DNA of 64,000 nucleotides from Azospirillum agricola (GCF_017876095.1 NZ_JAGINM010000013.1:1-64000); one strand, 5' to 3'; positions 25,656-35,880 are shown, counted from the stretch's first letter. Notes: generated by a model not told the origin, from the letters alone. Translations and numbers: made by a program.

Positions 25656-25710
25656 CCGGAGGCGTTCGGGCGGGTGGCGGAAAAAAGAAACCGTTCGTGC
25701 AAAAAAGCGC

Positions 25711-25739
25711 TTGCGCGACCGGGCCATGATCTTTAGAAA
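25711..25739 (+). promoter_or_regulatory. Promoter of tRNA-Glu
   Basis: TTGCGC (25711-25716), a 17-base spacer and TAGAAA (25734-25739) lie about 20 bases before the tRNA. Confidence 0.55.
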
Positions 25740-25758
25740 GCGCGTCACCGCGAACGAC

Positions 25759-25834
<76 letters not shown>

Positions 25835-25849
25835 ACCGGTTCAATGACT

Positions 25850-25874
25850 TAAGCCCCGCCTCGTGCGGGGCTTA
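25850..25874. terminator. Hairpin between tRNA-Glu and the oxidoreductase gene
   Basis: TAAGCCCCGC and GCGGGGCTTA (10-bp perfect arms) with a five-base loop. On the plus strand it is followed by GTCGTTT, a weak U-run. It sits between convergent genes and could serve both. Confidence 0.65.
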
Positions 25875-25963
25875 GTCGTTTCCGGAGGATGGGTTCCCAC
25901 GCGGCGGATGGCCGCCCGACTCGCGGGTCCGGTGTGTGTGGCGGCGCGATGGAGCGGCTGCCC

Positions 25964-26617
25964 TCAGCCGGCCACCACCGACAGATTCTCCGGTTCCTCG
26001 TTGCCGAGGTCGAGAAGCGGCAGGAAGCTCGCCGGCTCCTGCGCGCCCGACAGGGCGTAGCGCCGGTTGAAGATGTAGCAGGGCACCGCCTGCAACCCCA
26101 TCTGGCGCGCCAGGGAGTCGGCGGCGTGGACCGACGCGGCTTCCGCGTCGGTGCCGAGCAGATGCCGGATCTCGGCGCCGTCCAGCCCGAGCCGTTCCGC
26201 CGTCGCCGCCAGCGCGTCGCGGTCGCCGATGTCCACGCCTTCCATGAAGTAGGCCGCGAACAGCGTGTCGGCCATCGGGTTGCCCAGGCCGCGCCGTCCG
26301 GCGATGCGGATCAGCCGGTGGGCGTCGAAGCTGTTGGGAGTCCGCTGGATGCGGTCGAGCGCCAGGGGCAGGCCGTCGCGCTCCGCCGTCTCCTCGACCA
26401 CCCGGTGGATCTGCCGGGCGCGCTCGGCGCCGCCGAACTTGGCGGCGAGGTAATCGGCGCGCCCCATGCCGCCGGGGGGCATGTCCGGGTTGAGCTGAAA
26501 GGGCTGCCAGCGGATGTCGGCGCGAAGCCCCGGCCGCTGGTCCAGCGCGCGGGCCAGCCGGCGCTTGCCGATGTAGCACCAGGGGCAGGTCAGATCGGCG
26601 AAGGTTTCGATCAGCAT
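25964..26617 (-). CDS. DsbA family oxidoreductase (FrnE-like)
   Basis: A 217-residue thioredoxin-fold protein of the FrnE/2-hydroxychromene-2-carboxylate isomerase-like branch of the DsbA family. The redox motif CPWC is at 11-14 in ETFADLTCPWCYIGKRRL. The inserted helical domain (about 55-165) and AVPCYIFNRRYALSGAQ with the cis-Pro region follow. There is no signal peptide, so it should act in the cytoplasm. Start is either ATG 26617 or GTG 26623; GGAG lies 5 bases before the GTG and 11 before the ATG, so I cannot decide. Confidence 0.88.
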   Translation of the reverse strand: MLIETFADLTCPWCYIGKRRLARALDQRPGLRADIRWQPFQLNPDMPPGGMGRADYLAAKFGGAERARQIHRVVEETAERDGLPLALDRIQRTPNSFDAHRLIRIAGRRGLGNPMADTLFAAYFMEGVDIGDRDALAATAERLGLDGAEIRHLLGTDAEAASVHAADSLARQMGLQAVPCYIFNRRYALSGAQEPASFLPLLDLGNEEPENLSVVAG

Positions 26618-26755
26618 TCCCACACTATCTCCGAGGGATCTTTTTCGGGCAACTCTTTGTTAACCGATACGGACGGACAGTCGCCTTGATCGCGGCGCCG
26701 GATTCGCGGCCTCCAGCGATTCGTGAAGCGGCTTTTTGGCGGAGACGGACGGACG

Positions 26756-27238
26756 ATGAGCAATTCCTATGTCGACGGCAAGGTGCGCGAGGCGATCATG
26801 GCGGCCAGGGGCAGCCGGACCAACGCGCAGAAGCTTCTGATGGCGTGGGCGGCGGAGGATCCCGACCTGCTGCGCGGCATCGCCCAGCCCTTTTTGAAAG
26901 CCATCGCCGCCGCCGCCATCGAGCGGGCGGCGCGTCCGGCGGCGTCCGGCGGCGGAGCCGCGCGGGCTCGCGGCGGGGCCGCGGCGGGTGGTGCCCGCCC
27001 GTCGGCCTCCGGCCTCAGCCGCGACGCGCTGGAAAGCCTGCTCGACCGGTTGGGGCGTGAGGATGACGGGGGCGCGCCGCAGGCGCCCGCCGCCCGTCAG
27101 GCCGGCGCCCAGCCGGGCGGCGCCGCGCGCGCTTCCGGTGGCCAGGGGAGCGGGCAGGGGAGTGGGCAGGGCGGCGTCACCCATGAGAAGGCGATGATGG
27201 CGATCGCCAAGGCGTTCGTGGCGAAGAAGGTCCGCTGA
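26756..27238 (+). CDS. Hypothetical protein, Gly/Ala-rich
   Basis: A 160-residue protein of unknown function. A conserved-looking N-terminal helical part (SYVDGKVREAIMAARGSR, then AQKLLMAWAAEDPDLL) and a C-terminal helix (HEKAMMAIAKAFVAKKVR) flank a low-complexity middle of Gly, Ala, Arg and Ser, including GQGSGQGSGQGG. It is cytoplasmic by prediction. The ATG at 26756 is used because the 11 residues before it look non-conserved and GGAG lies upstream. It is divergent from the oxidoreductase gene. Confidence 0.65.
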   Translation: MSNSYVDGKVREAIMAARGSRTNAQKLLMAWAAEDPDLLRGIAQPFLKAIAAAAIERAARPAASGGGAARARGGAAAGGARPSASGLSRDALESLLDRLGREDDGGAPQAPAARQAGAQPGGAARASGGQGSGQGSGQGGVTHEKAMMAIAKAFVAKKVR

Positions 27239-27250
27239 GCGCGGCCGCCC

Positions 27251-27673
27251 TCACTCGTCGAACCAGCCCTTCCTGCGGGGCACCGTCCGGATGTCCGGCG
27301 GCGGGCTGGCGAGCGCGGTGTGGCCGTTCTTGTAGGGGTCGGGGATGTGGTGGCATTCCACGTCGGCCAGCGTCCGGTAACAATAAACGCGCGAGCGGTC
27401 GACCACCACCTTGTCGGGGCAATAGTCGCCGGTTTCCGTGAAGGAGATCACCGAGCAGTCGCGCCCGGTGGCGGCCGACACGATGTGGTCGCCGATGGTC
27501 TTCTTGGTCGCGTTGAGCGTGATGATGTCCGCGCCGATCAGGGAGGGCACCAAAGGAGGCGGCGAGGAGCATCCGCCGACCGCCACGGCGGCGAGGGCGG
27601 CGAAAGCGAGAATCGGCGCCGACCGGAACGGTCGCCCCGCGTTTCGCCGGTGTCCTGCCGTTGCCCCGTTCAC
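27251..27673 (-). CDS. Hypothetical lipoprotein
   Basis: About 140 residues from a GTG start, with a basic N-terminus, a hydrophobic segment and a lipobox-like VGGC (Cys35). The mature part has five Cys and a recognisable small domain, DCSVISFTETGDYC then RVYCYRTLADVECH, that I associate with unnamed alphaproteobacterial lipoproteins. The possible upstream start at 27754 is a TTG and less likely. It converges with the preceding gene, with 12 bases between the stops. Function unknown. Confidence 0.65.
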   Translation of the reverse strand: MNGATAGHRRNAGRPFRSAPILAFAALAAVAVGGCSSPPPLVPSLIGADIITLNATKKTIGDHIVSAATGRDCSVISFTETGDYCPDKVVVDRSRVYCYRTLADVECHHIPDPYKNGHTALASPPPDIRTVPRRKGWFDE

Positions 27674-27767
27674 GTTCCGCCCCCCGTGGCTGCGCCGATG
27701 CGCGATCCCGCCCGCCGCGCGATCCCGGCTATTGCGCGCCAACGTCCTTAACAACCGGTGAATTCTC

Positions 27768-28061
27768 CTATCGGAGAAGTGTGCAGATCCGGGCGCGGCA
27801 CTGGACCAGGACGAAGGCCTCCTTGTCCTCGGTGCAGCCGACCTTGAAGACGGTCTGCCCCTCGCGGCCCATCGTGTAGCGCATCACCTCGACCTTGGCC
27901 GGGGTGCAGTTGCCCTGCGACTTCGCGACCTCCTTGGCCTCGGCCTGTCCGGCCGAGACGCTGGCCCCGAGGGCAGGGAACGCCATGGCGGCGACCAGGG
28001 GCGGGACGATCCACGGAAGGGACCGGAGGCGAGGGAGCGTCGGGAATCGGTGCCGGTGCAT
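27768..28061 (-). CDS. Hypothetical secreted protein with four cysteines
   Basis: A 97-residue protein with a signal peptide (hydrophobic core IVPPLVAAMAFPALGA, cleavage near residue 33). The mature domain of about 60 residues contains four Cys (NCTP, VGCTED, VQCRA, ICTLL), which suggests two disulfides. It precedes the lipoprotein gene on the same strand by about 95 bases and the two may be co-expressed. No function known to me. Confidence 0.65.
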   Translation of the reverse strand: MHRHRFPTLPRLRSLPWIVPPLVAAMAFPALGASVSAGQAEAKEVAKSQGNCTPAKVEVMRYTMGREGQTVFKVGCTEDKEAFVLVQCRARICTLLR

Positions 28062-28096
28062 GCCCCGACTATGCCACGCGGGCGCGCCGGACGCAT

Positions 28097-28141
28097 CCCG
28101 CTCAATGGCGGCCCGCTCGATGACGCCCCGCTCGATGACGC
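28097..28141. repeat. Tandem repeat, 15-bp unit, three copies
   Basis: CCCGCTCGATGACGC occurs twice (28112-28126, 28127-28141), preceded by a diverged copy at 28097-28111. It lies in the divergent gap between two small unknown genes; nothing else stands out in this 173-base stretch. Confidence 0.65.
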
Positions 28142-28234
28142 CGCAAGAGTGTCGCAGCCTCGCAAAGCCCCGGCGGAACGGTCGGTCATCTGCTATCCTG
28201 ACGCCGGCGAGACGCCGACATTCCTGGAGGTGGC

Positions 28235-28519
28235 ATGAGCTTGAACGAGCGCCGGTTGGGCGACCGCATCCTGTCCGCGCTGGAGCTGGCGCTGGACCAG
28301 CAGCATCTCGACGTGGCCGAGCATCTCGCCCGCGCCCTGGAAGGGACCCTCACCCGCTTCGGCGGCCCCAGCGCGGTCGAGCACCGCCAGTTGCCGGCCG
28401 GCATGGTCACCGCTTTCGAGCGGCTCGAAGCGTTGCGGCGGACCACGCTCGACCGCTCCGGGAACGGTCTGGCCGTGCCGGCGGCGGGCGGGGCGGGGGA
28501 GGGCGGACAAGGAAAATAG
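28235..28519 (+). CDS. Hypothetical small protein (94 aa)
   Basis: A 94-residue mostly helical protein: RRLGDRILSALELALDQQHLDVAEHLARALEGTL resembles a helical hairpin (given here as a region, residues 6-39). A Gly/Ala-rich tail ends the chain. GGAGGTGGC immediately before the ATG is a textbook ribosome site, and a T8 terminator follows, so the gene is well supported although the function is unknown. Confidence 0.72.
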   Translation: MSLNERRLGDRILSALELALDQQHLDVAEHLARALEGTLTRFGGPSAVEHRQLPAGMVTAFERLEALRRTTLDRSGNGLAVPAAGGAGEGGQGK

Positions 28520-28537
28520 CCCCTCCCGCTTTTTTTT
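28494..28537 (+). terminator. Rho-independent terminator
   Basis: A GC-rich stem (GGGAGGGC with GCCCCTCCC, one bulge) is followed by eight T residues (28530-28537). It overlaps the end of the small ORF and ends its transcript. Confidence 0.8.
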
Positions 28538-28549
28538 GAAAAATGGCTG

Positions 28550-28579
28550 TTGACAGGGGGTGCCCTGGCCGACTACAAA
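28550..28579 (+). promoter_or_regulatory. Promoter of tRNA-Asp
   Basis: A perfect TTGACA (28550-28555), an 18-base spacer and TACAAA (28574-28579) lie about 85 bases before the tRNA. This is the closest match to a sigma-70 promoter in the window. Confidence 0.75.
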
Positions 28580-28664
28580 CCGCCCACCGAACGACGGGGG
28601 CCGACACGGACCTCGAAAACGACAAGCGCCTCAAGGTGTTAGCCGGTTTCAAACGTCGCTCTGC

Positions 28665-28741
<77 letters not shown>

Positions 28742-28783
28742 CTTTCCTTTTGAAATTTACTGAAGATCGCCGGAAACGACCAA

Positions 28784-28809
28784 AGACTCGCGCTTCGCGG
28801 GTCTTTTTT
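28784..28809 (+). terminator. Rho-independent terminator after tRNA-Asp
   Basis: AGACTCGCG and CGCGGGTCT (nine pairs, one G-U) with a three-base loop, followed by six T residues. Confidence 0.9.
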
Positions 28810-28848
28810 GCTTTGCAGTCGTCTTGGCTTCCGCTGGCTTTAAAAGCG

Positions 28849-28945
28849 TGGTAATACCAAGGCTAGCCATGCGTTTGAATAGGTCCTTCCGCTTGGTGGA
28901 AAGCGATTCAAAGCGCTTTCCTTGGTCACTCAGTCGGCATATATT
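28849..28945 (+). promoter_or_regulatory. Probable control region of the nuo operon
   Basis: This is the only sizeable gap (28810-29053) before nuoA and holds no gene. It contains the palindrome TGGTA-A-TACCA (28849-28859), a perfect inverted repeat GGAAAGCG-N8-CGCTTTCC (28898-28921) and a -10-like TATATT (28940-28945). The inverted repeat would overlap the -35 region, as expected of an operator. No good -35 hexamer is visible. The leader from here to the start codon would be about 100 bases. Confidence 0.5.
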
Positions 28946-29053
28946 CCGGCCCGTCTGATGGGCTAATCCAAGGCATACCTGCCACGGCTCGCGCTTCCGC
29001 CGATTTACCGGCCGGAACGGCGCCCGTGGCCGTGGGCTTATGGGAGGAACGCG

Positions 29054-29422
29054 GTGTCGACTCCGCTGATCATTGAGTATCTTCCGATCCTGGTGTTCCT
29101 GCTGATCGGTATCGCGCTGGCGGTGGTGATGGTGGGCGCGTCCTACGTCATCAGCCCGAAGAACCCGGACGCCGAAAAGGTCTCCCCCTACGAATGCGGC
29201 TTCGAGCCGTTCGAGGACGCCCGCACCAAGTTCGACGTGCGGTTCTACCTGGTCTCGATCCTCTTCATCATCTTCGACCTCGAAGTCGCCTTCCTGTTCC
29301 CGTGGGCCGTCGCCCTGGGCGACATCGGGCTGTTCGGCTTCTGGTCGATGATGCTGTTCCTCGGGATCCTGACCATCGGCTTCATTTACGAGTGGAAGAA
29401 AGGAGCTCTGGAATGGGAGTAG
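29054..29422 (+). CDS. nuoA: NADH-quinone oxidoreductase subunit A
   Basis: First gene of a complete 14-gene complex I operon (NADH:quinone reductase, inner membrane, proton-pumping). The 122 residues carry three transmembrane helices and the hallmark loop SPYECGFEPFEDARTKFDVRFY (residues about 46-67, containing the conserved Cys). GTG start at 29054 with GGAGG nine bases upstream. It overlaps nuoB by ten bases. Confidence 0.97.
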   Translation: MSTPLIIEYLPILVFLLIGIALAVVMVGASYVISPKNPDAEKVSPYECGFEPFEDARTKFDVRFYLVSILFIIFDLEVAFLFPWAVALGDIGLFGFWSMMLFLGILTIGFIYEWKKGALEWE

Positions 29423-29958
29423 AGGTGGCCAAGCCGCTGGCGCCGATTCCGCCCGGACCGGAACAGGACGCCTACATCCGCGCCGTCTCCGATGAGATCC
29501 AGGACAAGGGCTTCGTTCTCGCCAAGTACGAGGATCTGCTCGCCTGGGCCCGCACGGGGTCGCTGTGGCCGATGACCTTCGGTCTGGCCTGCTGCGCGGT
29601 GGAGATGATCCACGCCTACATGAGCCGCTACGATCTCGACCGTTTCGGCGTCATTCCGCGTCCCAGCCCGCGCCAGTCCGACTGCATGATCGTCGCCGGC
29701 ACGCTGACCAACAAGATGGCCCCCGCGCTCCGCAAGGTCTACGACCAGATGCCGGAGCCGCGCTGGGTCATCTCGATGGGATCCTGCGCCAACGGCGGCG
29801 GCTATTACCATTACTCCTACGCGGTCGTGCGTGGCTGCGACCGGATCGTTCCGGTCGACATCTACGTTCCGGGCTGCCCGCCGACGGCGGAGGCGCTGGT
29901 CTACGGCATCCTCCAGCTCCAGAAGAAGATCCGGCGCGGCAACCGCATCGCCCGCTAA
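29413..29958 (+). CDS. nuoB: NADH-quinone oxidoreductase subunit B
   Basis: Peripheral-arm subunit that holds cluster N2, the last Fe-S cluster before quinone. All four N2 ligands are present: C60 and C61 in GLACCAVEM, C125 in GSCANGG and C155 in PGCPP. The 181-residue length is typical. The ATG at 29413 lies inside the end of nuoA, indicating coupling; a 27-base gap with a ribosome site separates it from nuoC. Confidence 0.97.
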   Translation: MGVEVAKPLAPIPPGPEQDAYIRAVSDEIQDKGFVLAKYEDLLAWARTGSLWPMTFGLACCAVEMIHAYMSRYDLDRFGVIPRPSPRQSDCMIVAGTLTNKMAPALRKVYDQMPEPRWVISMGSCANGGGYYHYSYAVVRGCDRIVPVDIYVPGCPPTAEALVYGILQLQKKIRRGNRIAR

Positions 29959-29985
29959 AGACGAGTAGGAAGGCAAGTCCCACCC

Positions 29986-30615
29986 ATGTCCGAACAGGCG
30001 TTGAAGGAACTTGGGGACGCCATCGCCGCGAAGCTCGGCGGCGACGTCCTGACGGTCGAGGTCAAGCTCGGCGAGCTGATGGTGACGGTCAAGCGTCCGG
30101 CCATCGTCGCGGTGCTGACGGCGCTGCGCGACGAGCCGGCCTTCCGGTTCGAGCAGCTCACCGACGTCACGGCGGTCGATTTCCCGGAGCGCGTCGAGCG
30201 CTTCGAGGTCATCTACCAGCTGCTCAGCTACACCCACAACCGCCGCATGCGCGTGAAGCTGACCACCGACGAGGACACGCCCGTCCCGTCGGCCGTTCCC
30301 GCCTACAGCGCGGCGAACTGGTTCGAGCGCGAGGTCTGGGACCTGTACGGCGTGTTCTTCGACGGTCATCCGGACCTGCGCCGCATCCTGACCGACTATG
30401 GGTTCGAGGGGCATCCCTTCCGCAAGGACTTCCCGCTGACCGGCTACGTCGAGGCCCGCTACGACGAGGACCAGAAGCGCGTCGTCTACGAGCCGGTCCG
30501 CCTGACGCAGGATTTCCGCAGCTTCGACTTCCTCAGCCCGTGGGAAGGCATGACCAACGTCATGCTTCCGGGCGACGAGAAGGCGGCCCTCCAGGACGGG
30601 AGCAAGACGCCGTGA
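29986..30615 (+). CDS. nuoC: NADH-quinone oxidoreductase subunit C
   Basis: The 209-residue 30-kDa subunit of the peripheral arm, at the interface with NuoD and NuoB. The conserved block ANWFEREVWDLYGVFFDGHPDLRRIL (read in parts; residues about 107-132) and the FRKDFPLTGY motif are present. C and D are separate genes here, not fused as in E. coli. It ends two bases before the ATG of nuoD. Confidence 0.96.
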   Translation: MSEQALKELGDAIAAKLGGDVLTVEVKLGELMVTVKRPAIVAVLTALRDEPAFRFEQLTDVTAVDFPERVERFEVIYQLLSYTHNRRMRVKLTTDEDTPVPSAVPAYSAANWFEREVWDLYGVFFDGHPDLRRILTDYGFEGHPFRKDFPLTGYVEARYDEDQKRVVYEPVRLTQDFRSFDFLSPWEGMTNVMLPGDEKAALQDGSKTP

Positions 30616-30617
30616 CC

Positions 30618-31865
30618 ATGACCACCGTTTCCACCGAATCGGCGACCGGCGTCGTCGTGGCCGGCCCCGGCGGACCTGTGGGCCCTGCGACCAAGACGCA
30701 GATCAAGCCCTACACGATGAATTTCGGTCCGCAGCACCCGGCCGCCCACGGCGTGCTCCGTCTGGTGATGGAGCTGAACGGCGAGGTGGTGGAGCGCTGC
30801 GACCCGCACATCGGTCTGCTGCACCGCGGCACCGAGAAGCTGATCGAGTACAAGACCTACGTCCAGGCGGTCCCCTATTTCGACCGTCTCGACTATGTCA
30901 GCCCGATGTGCATGGAGCACGCCTATGTGCTCGGCATCGAGAACCTGTTGCAGATCAAGGCGCCGCTGCGCGCCCAGTACATCCGCGTCCTGTTCTCCGA
31001 GATCACGCGCATCCTCAACCACATCCTGTCGATCACGACGGGTGCCTTGGACGTCGGCGCCATCACGCCGGCGCTGTGGGGCTTCGAGGAACGCGAAATC
31101 CTCATGGAGTTCTACGAGCGCGTGTCGGGCGCCCGGCTGCACGCCAACTATTTCCGTCCCGGCGGCGTCGCCTGGGACCTGCCGGCCGGCCTGCTCGACG
31201 ACATCTGGGCCTTCACCGAGCGCTTCCCCAAGTTCATGGAAGACCTCGACAACCTGCTGACCGACAACCGCATCTTCAAGCAGCGCACCGTCGACATCGG
31301 CGTGGTGACGAAGGAGCAGGCGTACGACTGGGCCTTCACCGGCCCGATGCTGCGCGGCTCCGGCGTCGCCTGGGATCTGCGCAAGTCGCAGCCCTACGAG
31401 GTCTACGACCGCATGGACTTCGACGTGCCCGTCGGCCTGACCGGCGACTGCTGGGCGCGCTATCTGGTCCGCATGGAGGAGATGCGGCAGTCGCTGCGCA
31501 TCATCCGCCAGTGCTGCAAGGAGATGCCGGACGGCCCCTACAAGATCGAGGACCGCAAGGTCTCGCCGCCGCCGCGCGGCGAGATGAAGCGCTCGATGGA
31601 GGCGCTGATCCACCATTTCAAGCTCTTCACCGAGGGCTTCCACGTTCCGGCCGGCGAGACCTACACCGCCATCGAGGCGCCCAAGGGCGAGTTCGGCGTG
31701 TATCTGGTCTCCGACGGCACCAACAAGCCCTACCGCTGCAAGATCCGCGCGCCGGGCTTCGCCCATCTTCAGGGCCTGGACTTCATGTCGAAGGGCTACA
31801 TGCTGGCCGACGCCGTCGCCAACATCGCCTCGATGGACATCGTTTTCGGAGAGATCGATCGATGA
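30618..31865 (+). CDS. nuoD: NADH-quinone oxidoreductase subunit D
   Basis: The 49-kDa subunit (415 residues) that forms the quinone pocket with NuoB. It contains NFGPQHPAAHGVLRLV near residue 34 and the HIGLLHRGTEKL segment, both highly conserved, and ends in VFGEIDR. The first about 30 residues are a variable Gly/Pro/Thr leader. The ATG at 30618 is used; a GTG six bases earlier is also possible. It overlaps nuoE by ATGA. Confidence 0.97.
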   Translation: MTTVSTESATGVVVAGPGGPVGPATKTQIKPYTMNFGPQHPAAHGVLRLVMELNGEVVERCDPHIGLLHRGTEKLIEYKTYVQAVPYFDRLDYVSPMCMEHAYVLGIENLLQIKAPLRAQYIRVLFSEITRILNHILSITTGALDVGAITPALWGFEEREILMEFYERVSGARLHANYFRPGGVAWDLPAGLLDDIWAFTERFPKFMEDLDNLLTDNRIFKQRTVDIGVVTKEQAYDWAFTGPMLRGSGVAWDLRKSQPYEVYDRMDFDVPVGLTGDCWARYLVRMEEMRQSLRIIRQCCKEMPDGPYKIEDRKVSPPPRGEMKRSMEALIHHFKLFTEGFHVPAGETYTAIEAPKGEFGVYLVSDGTNKPYRCKIRAPGFAHLQGLDFMSKGYMLADAVANIASMDIVFGEIDR

Positions 31866-32497
31866 GCGCGCCCGCTTCCGATCACGGCCACCAGCATGGC
31901 CACGAGCCGACCAGCTTCGCCTTCACCCAGGAGAACCTGGAGCTGGCCAAGCGGATCATCGCCAAGTACCCGGAAGGCAAGCAGGCCAGCGCCTGCATGC
32001 CGCTGCTGGACGTGGCGCAGCGCCAGAACGGCGGCTGGCTGCCGCGCGTCGCCATGGACGCCGTGGCCGACCTGCTGGGCATGCCGCGCATCCGCGTGTA
32101 CGAGGTCGCGACCTTCTACACGATGTACAACAAGAACCCGGTCGGCAAGCACCACATCCAGGTCTGCACGACGACCCCCTGCTGGCTGCGCGGCTCGGAC
32201 GACATCGTCCACGCCTGCAAGAACAAGCTCGGCATCGGGCTCGGCGAGACGACGGCGGACGGCCAGTTCACGCTCGGCGAGGTGGAATGCTCGGGCGCCT
32301 GCGTCAACGCGCCGGTTGTGCAGATCGGCGACGACTACTACGAGGACGTTGCGCCGGAGCACATCGACGGCATCGTCGAGGCGCTGAAGCGCGGGGAGAC
32401 GCCCAAGCCAGGGTCGCAGATCGGCCGCCGGTCGTCGGAGCCCGTTGGCGGACCGACGACGCTGGCCGCCTTCACCACGACCCAAGCCGACGACTGA
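31862..32497 (+). CDS. nuoE: NADH-quinone oxidoreductase subunit E
   Basis: The 24-kDa subunit with a thioredoxin-like fold and the off-path [2Fe-2S] cluster N1a. Ligands are seen in CTTTPC (C-X4-C) and CSGAC (C-X3-C). The 211 residues include an N-terminal His-rich start (SDHGHQHGHE, four His) and a C-terminal Ser/Thr/Gly-rich tail of about 40 residues beyond the conserved domain. It begins inside the nuoD stop. Confidence 0.96.
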   Translation: MSAPASDHGHQHGHEPTSFAFTQENLELAKRIIAKYPEGKQASACMPLLDVAQRQNGGWLPRVAMDAVADLLGMPRIRVYEVATFYTMYNKNPVGKHHIQVCTTTPCWLRGSDDIVHACKNKLGIGLGETTADGQFTLGEVECSGACVNAPVVQIGDDYYEDVAPEHIDGIVEALKRGETPKPGSQIGRRSSEPVGGPTTLAAFTTTQADD

Positions 32498-32511
32498 GGG
32501 GGGAGACCGCG

Positions 32512-33801
<1,290 letters not shown>

Positions 33802-33816
33802 GGAGTTCCCGTTCCC

Positions 33817-35880
33817 ATGCCGAAACTCACCATCGACGGGATCGAGATCGAGGTCGAGCCGGGCACCTCGATCCTCCAGGCTTGCGAGCAGCTGGGGATC
33901 GAGATTCCGCGCTTCTGCTACCATGAGCGCCTCAGCGTGCCGGCCAACTGCCGCATGTGCCTGGTGGAGATGGAGCGCGCGCCCAAGCCGGTCGCGTCCT
34001 GCGCCATGCCCTGCGGCGACGGGATGGTCGTCAAGACCAACAGCGAGACCGTGCTCAAGGCCCGCAAGGGCGTCATGGAATTCCTGCTGATCAACCATCC
34101 GCTGGATTGCCCGATCTGCGACCAGGGCGGCGAGTGCGACCTCCAGGACCAGGCGATGGCCTACGGCTTCGACCGTGGCCGCTACCTGGAGAACAAGCGC
34201 GCCGTCCAGGACAAGTATATGGGTCCGGTCATCAAGACCATCATGACCCGCTGCATCCATTGCACCCGCTGCGTCCGCTTCATCAACGAGGTGGCCGGCG
34301 TCCCCGACGTGGGCGCCGTGAACCGTGGCGAGCATATGGAGATCACCACCTTCGTCGAAAAGGCCATCGGCTCGGAATTGTCGGGCAACCTCGCCGACGT
34401 CTGCCCGGTGGGTGCCCTGACCCACAAGCCCTACGCCTTCACGGCGCGGCCCTGGGAGCTGCGCAAGACCGAGACGATCGACGTGCTCGACGCCGTCGGC
34501 TGCAACATCCGCGTCGACACGCGCGGCTCGGAAGTGATGCGCGTCCTGCCGCGCGTCAACGACGACATCAACGAGGAATGGCTGAGCGACAAGAGCCGCT
34601 ACGCCTATGACGGGCTGAAGCGCCAGCGTCTCGACCGCCCCTACGTCCGCAAGAACGGCAAGCTTGTCCCGGTCGGCTGGCACGAGGCGTTCTCCGCCGT
34701 CGCCGCCAAGCTGAAGGGCCTGCCGGGCAACCGCGTCGCCGCCATCTCCGGCGATCTGGCCGACGTCGAGGCGCAGTTCGCGCTGAAGGAGCTGCTGGGC
34801 CGCCTGGGCTCGGCGAACCTCGACTGCCGCCAGGACGGCGCCCGCTTCGACACCTCGGTGCGCGCCGGCTACCTGTTCAATTCCGGCATCGCCGGGATCG
34901 AGAAGGCCGACGTCATCCTGCTGGTCGGCACCAACCCGCGCTGGGAAGGCACGCTGGTCAACGCCCGCATCCGCAAGCGCTATCTGGCCGGCAACGTCAA
35001 GATCGCGCTGATCGGCGAGCAGAAGGACCTGACCTACCCCTACGCCCACATCGGCACGGGGCCGGAGGTTCTCCAGCAGCTCAGCGACGGCAGCCACGCC
35101 TTCTCCGAGACGCTGCGCAACGCCAAGAACCCGCTGATGATCGTCGGCATGGGCGCCTTCCAGCGCGCCGACGGCCTCGCGGTCCAGGCCGCCGCCCGCA
35201 TCGTCGGCGAGGTCTACGGCATGTTCCGCGACGACTGGGCCGGCTTCAACGTGCTGCACACGGCCGCCGGCCGCGTCGGCGGCATCGAGGCCGGCTTCCT
35301 GCCGGGCGAGGGCGGTCGCGACATCCACGGCATCCTCGACGGCGCGTCGAAGGGCGAGATCGACTTCGTCTATCTGCTCGGCGCCGACGAGATCGACACG
35401 GCGAAGCTGGGCAAGGCCTTCGTGGTCTATCAGGGCCACCATGGCGACGCCGGCGCCCACCGCGCCGACGTGATCCTGCCGGGTGCCGCCTACACCGAGA
35501 AGAACGCGGTGTACGTCAACACCGAGGGCCGTCCGCAGCTCGCCCGTCTGGCGACCTTCCCGCCGGGCGAGGCCCGCGAGGACTGGAAGATCGTCCGCGC
35601 CCTGTCGGAAGCGGTCGGTGCCACGCTGCCCTACGACACGCAGACGCAGCTCCGCCAGCGCCTGATGGCGGCGAACCCGATCTTCGCGGCGGTCGGCCAG
35701 ACCACCCCGGCCGCCTGGGCGCCCTTCGGCGCGCAGGGTCCGGTCGACGCGGCGCCCTTCGTGTCGCCGGTCGCGAACTTCTACATGACCGACCCGATCA
35801 GCCGGGCTTCGGTGACGATGGCCAACTGCACGGAAGCGCTTGTCGGCCCCGCCCAGGAGAGGACTGGCACCCATGGCTGA
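33817..35880 (+). CDS. nuoG: NADH-quinone oxidoreductase subunit G
   Basis: The 75-kDa subunit (687 residues). The N-terminal ferredoxin-like domain has the [2Fe-2S] ligands in CYHERLSVPANCRMC and a later Cys near 64. Next come the His/Cys-ligated cluster region and CIHCTRCVRF for a [4Fe-4S] cluster. A degenerate molybdopterin-oxidoreductase domain, without cofactor function in complex I, fills the rest. The C-terminus overlaps the nuoH start by eight bases. Confidence 0.96.
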   Translation: MPKLTIDGIEIEVEPGTSILQACEQLGIEIPRFCYHERLSVPANCRMCLVEMERAPKPVASCAMPCGDGMVVKTNSETVLKARKGVMEFLLINHPLDCPICDQGGECDLQDQAMAYGFDRGRYLENKRAVQDKYMGPVIKTIMTRCIHCTRCVRFINEVAGVPDVGAVNRGEHMEITTFVEKAIGSELSGNLADVCPVGALTHKPYAFTARPWELRKTETIDVLDAVGCNIRVDTRGSEVMRVLPRVNDDINEEWLSDKSRYAYDGLKRQRLDRPYVRKNGKLVPVGWHEAFSAVAAKLKGLPGNRVAAISGDLADVEAQFALKELLGRLGSANLDCRQDGARFDTSVRAGYLFNSGIAGIEKADVILLVGTNPRWEGTLVNARIRKRYLAGNVKIALIGEQKDLTYPYAHIGTGPEVLQQLSDGSHAFSETLRNAKNPLMIVGMGAFQRADGLAVQAAARIVGEVYGMFRDDWAGFNVLHTAAGRVGGIEAGFLPGEGGRDIHGILDGASKGEIDFVYLLGADEIDTAKLGKAFVVYQGHHGDAGAHRADVILPGAAYTEKNAVYVNTEGRPQLARLATFPPGEAREDWKIVRALSEAVGATLPYDTQTQLRQRLMAANPIFAAVGQTTPAAWAPFGAQGPVDAAPFVSPVANFYMTDPISRASVTMANCTEALVGPAQERTGTHG

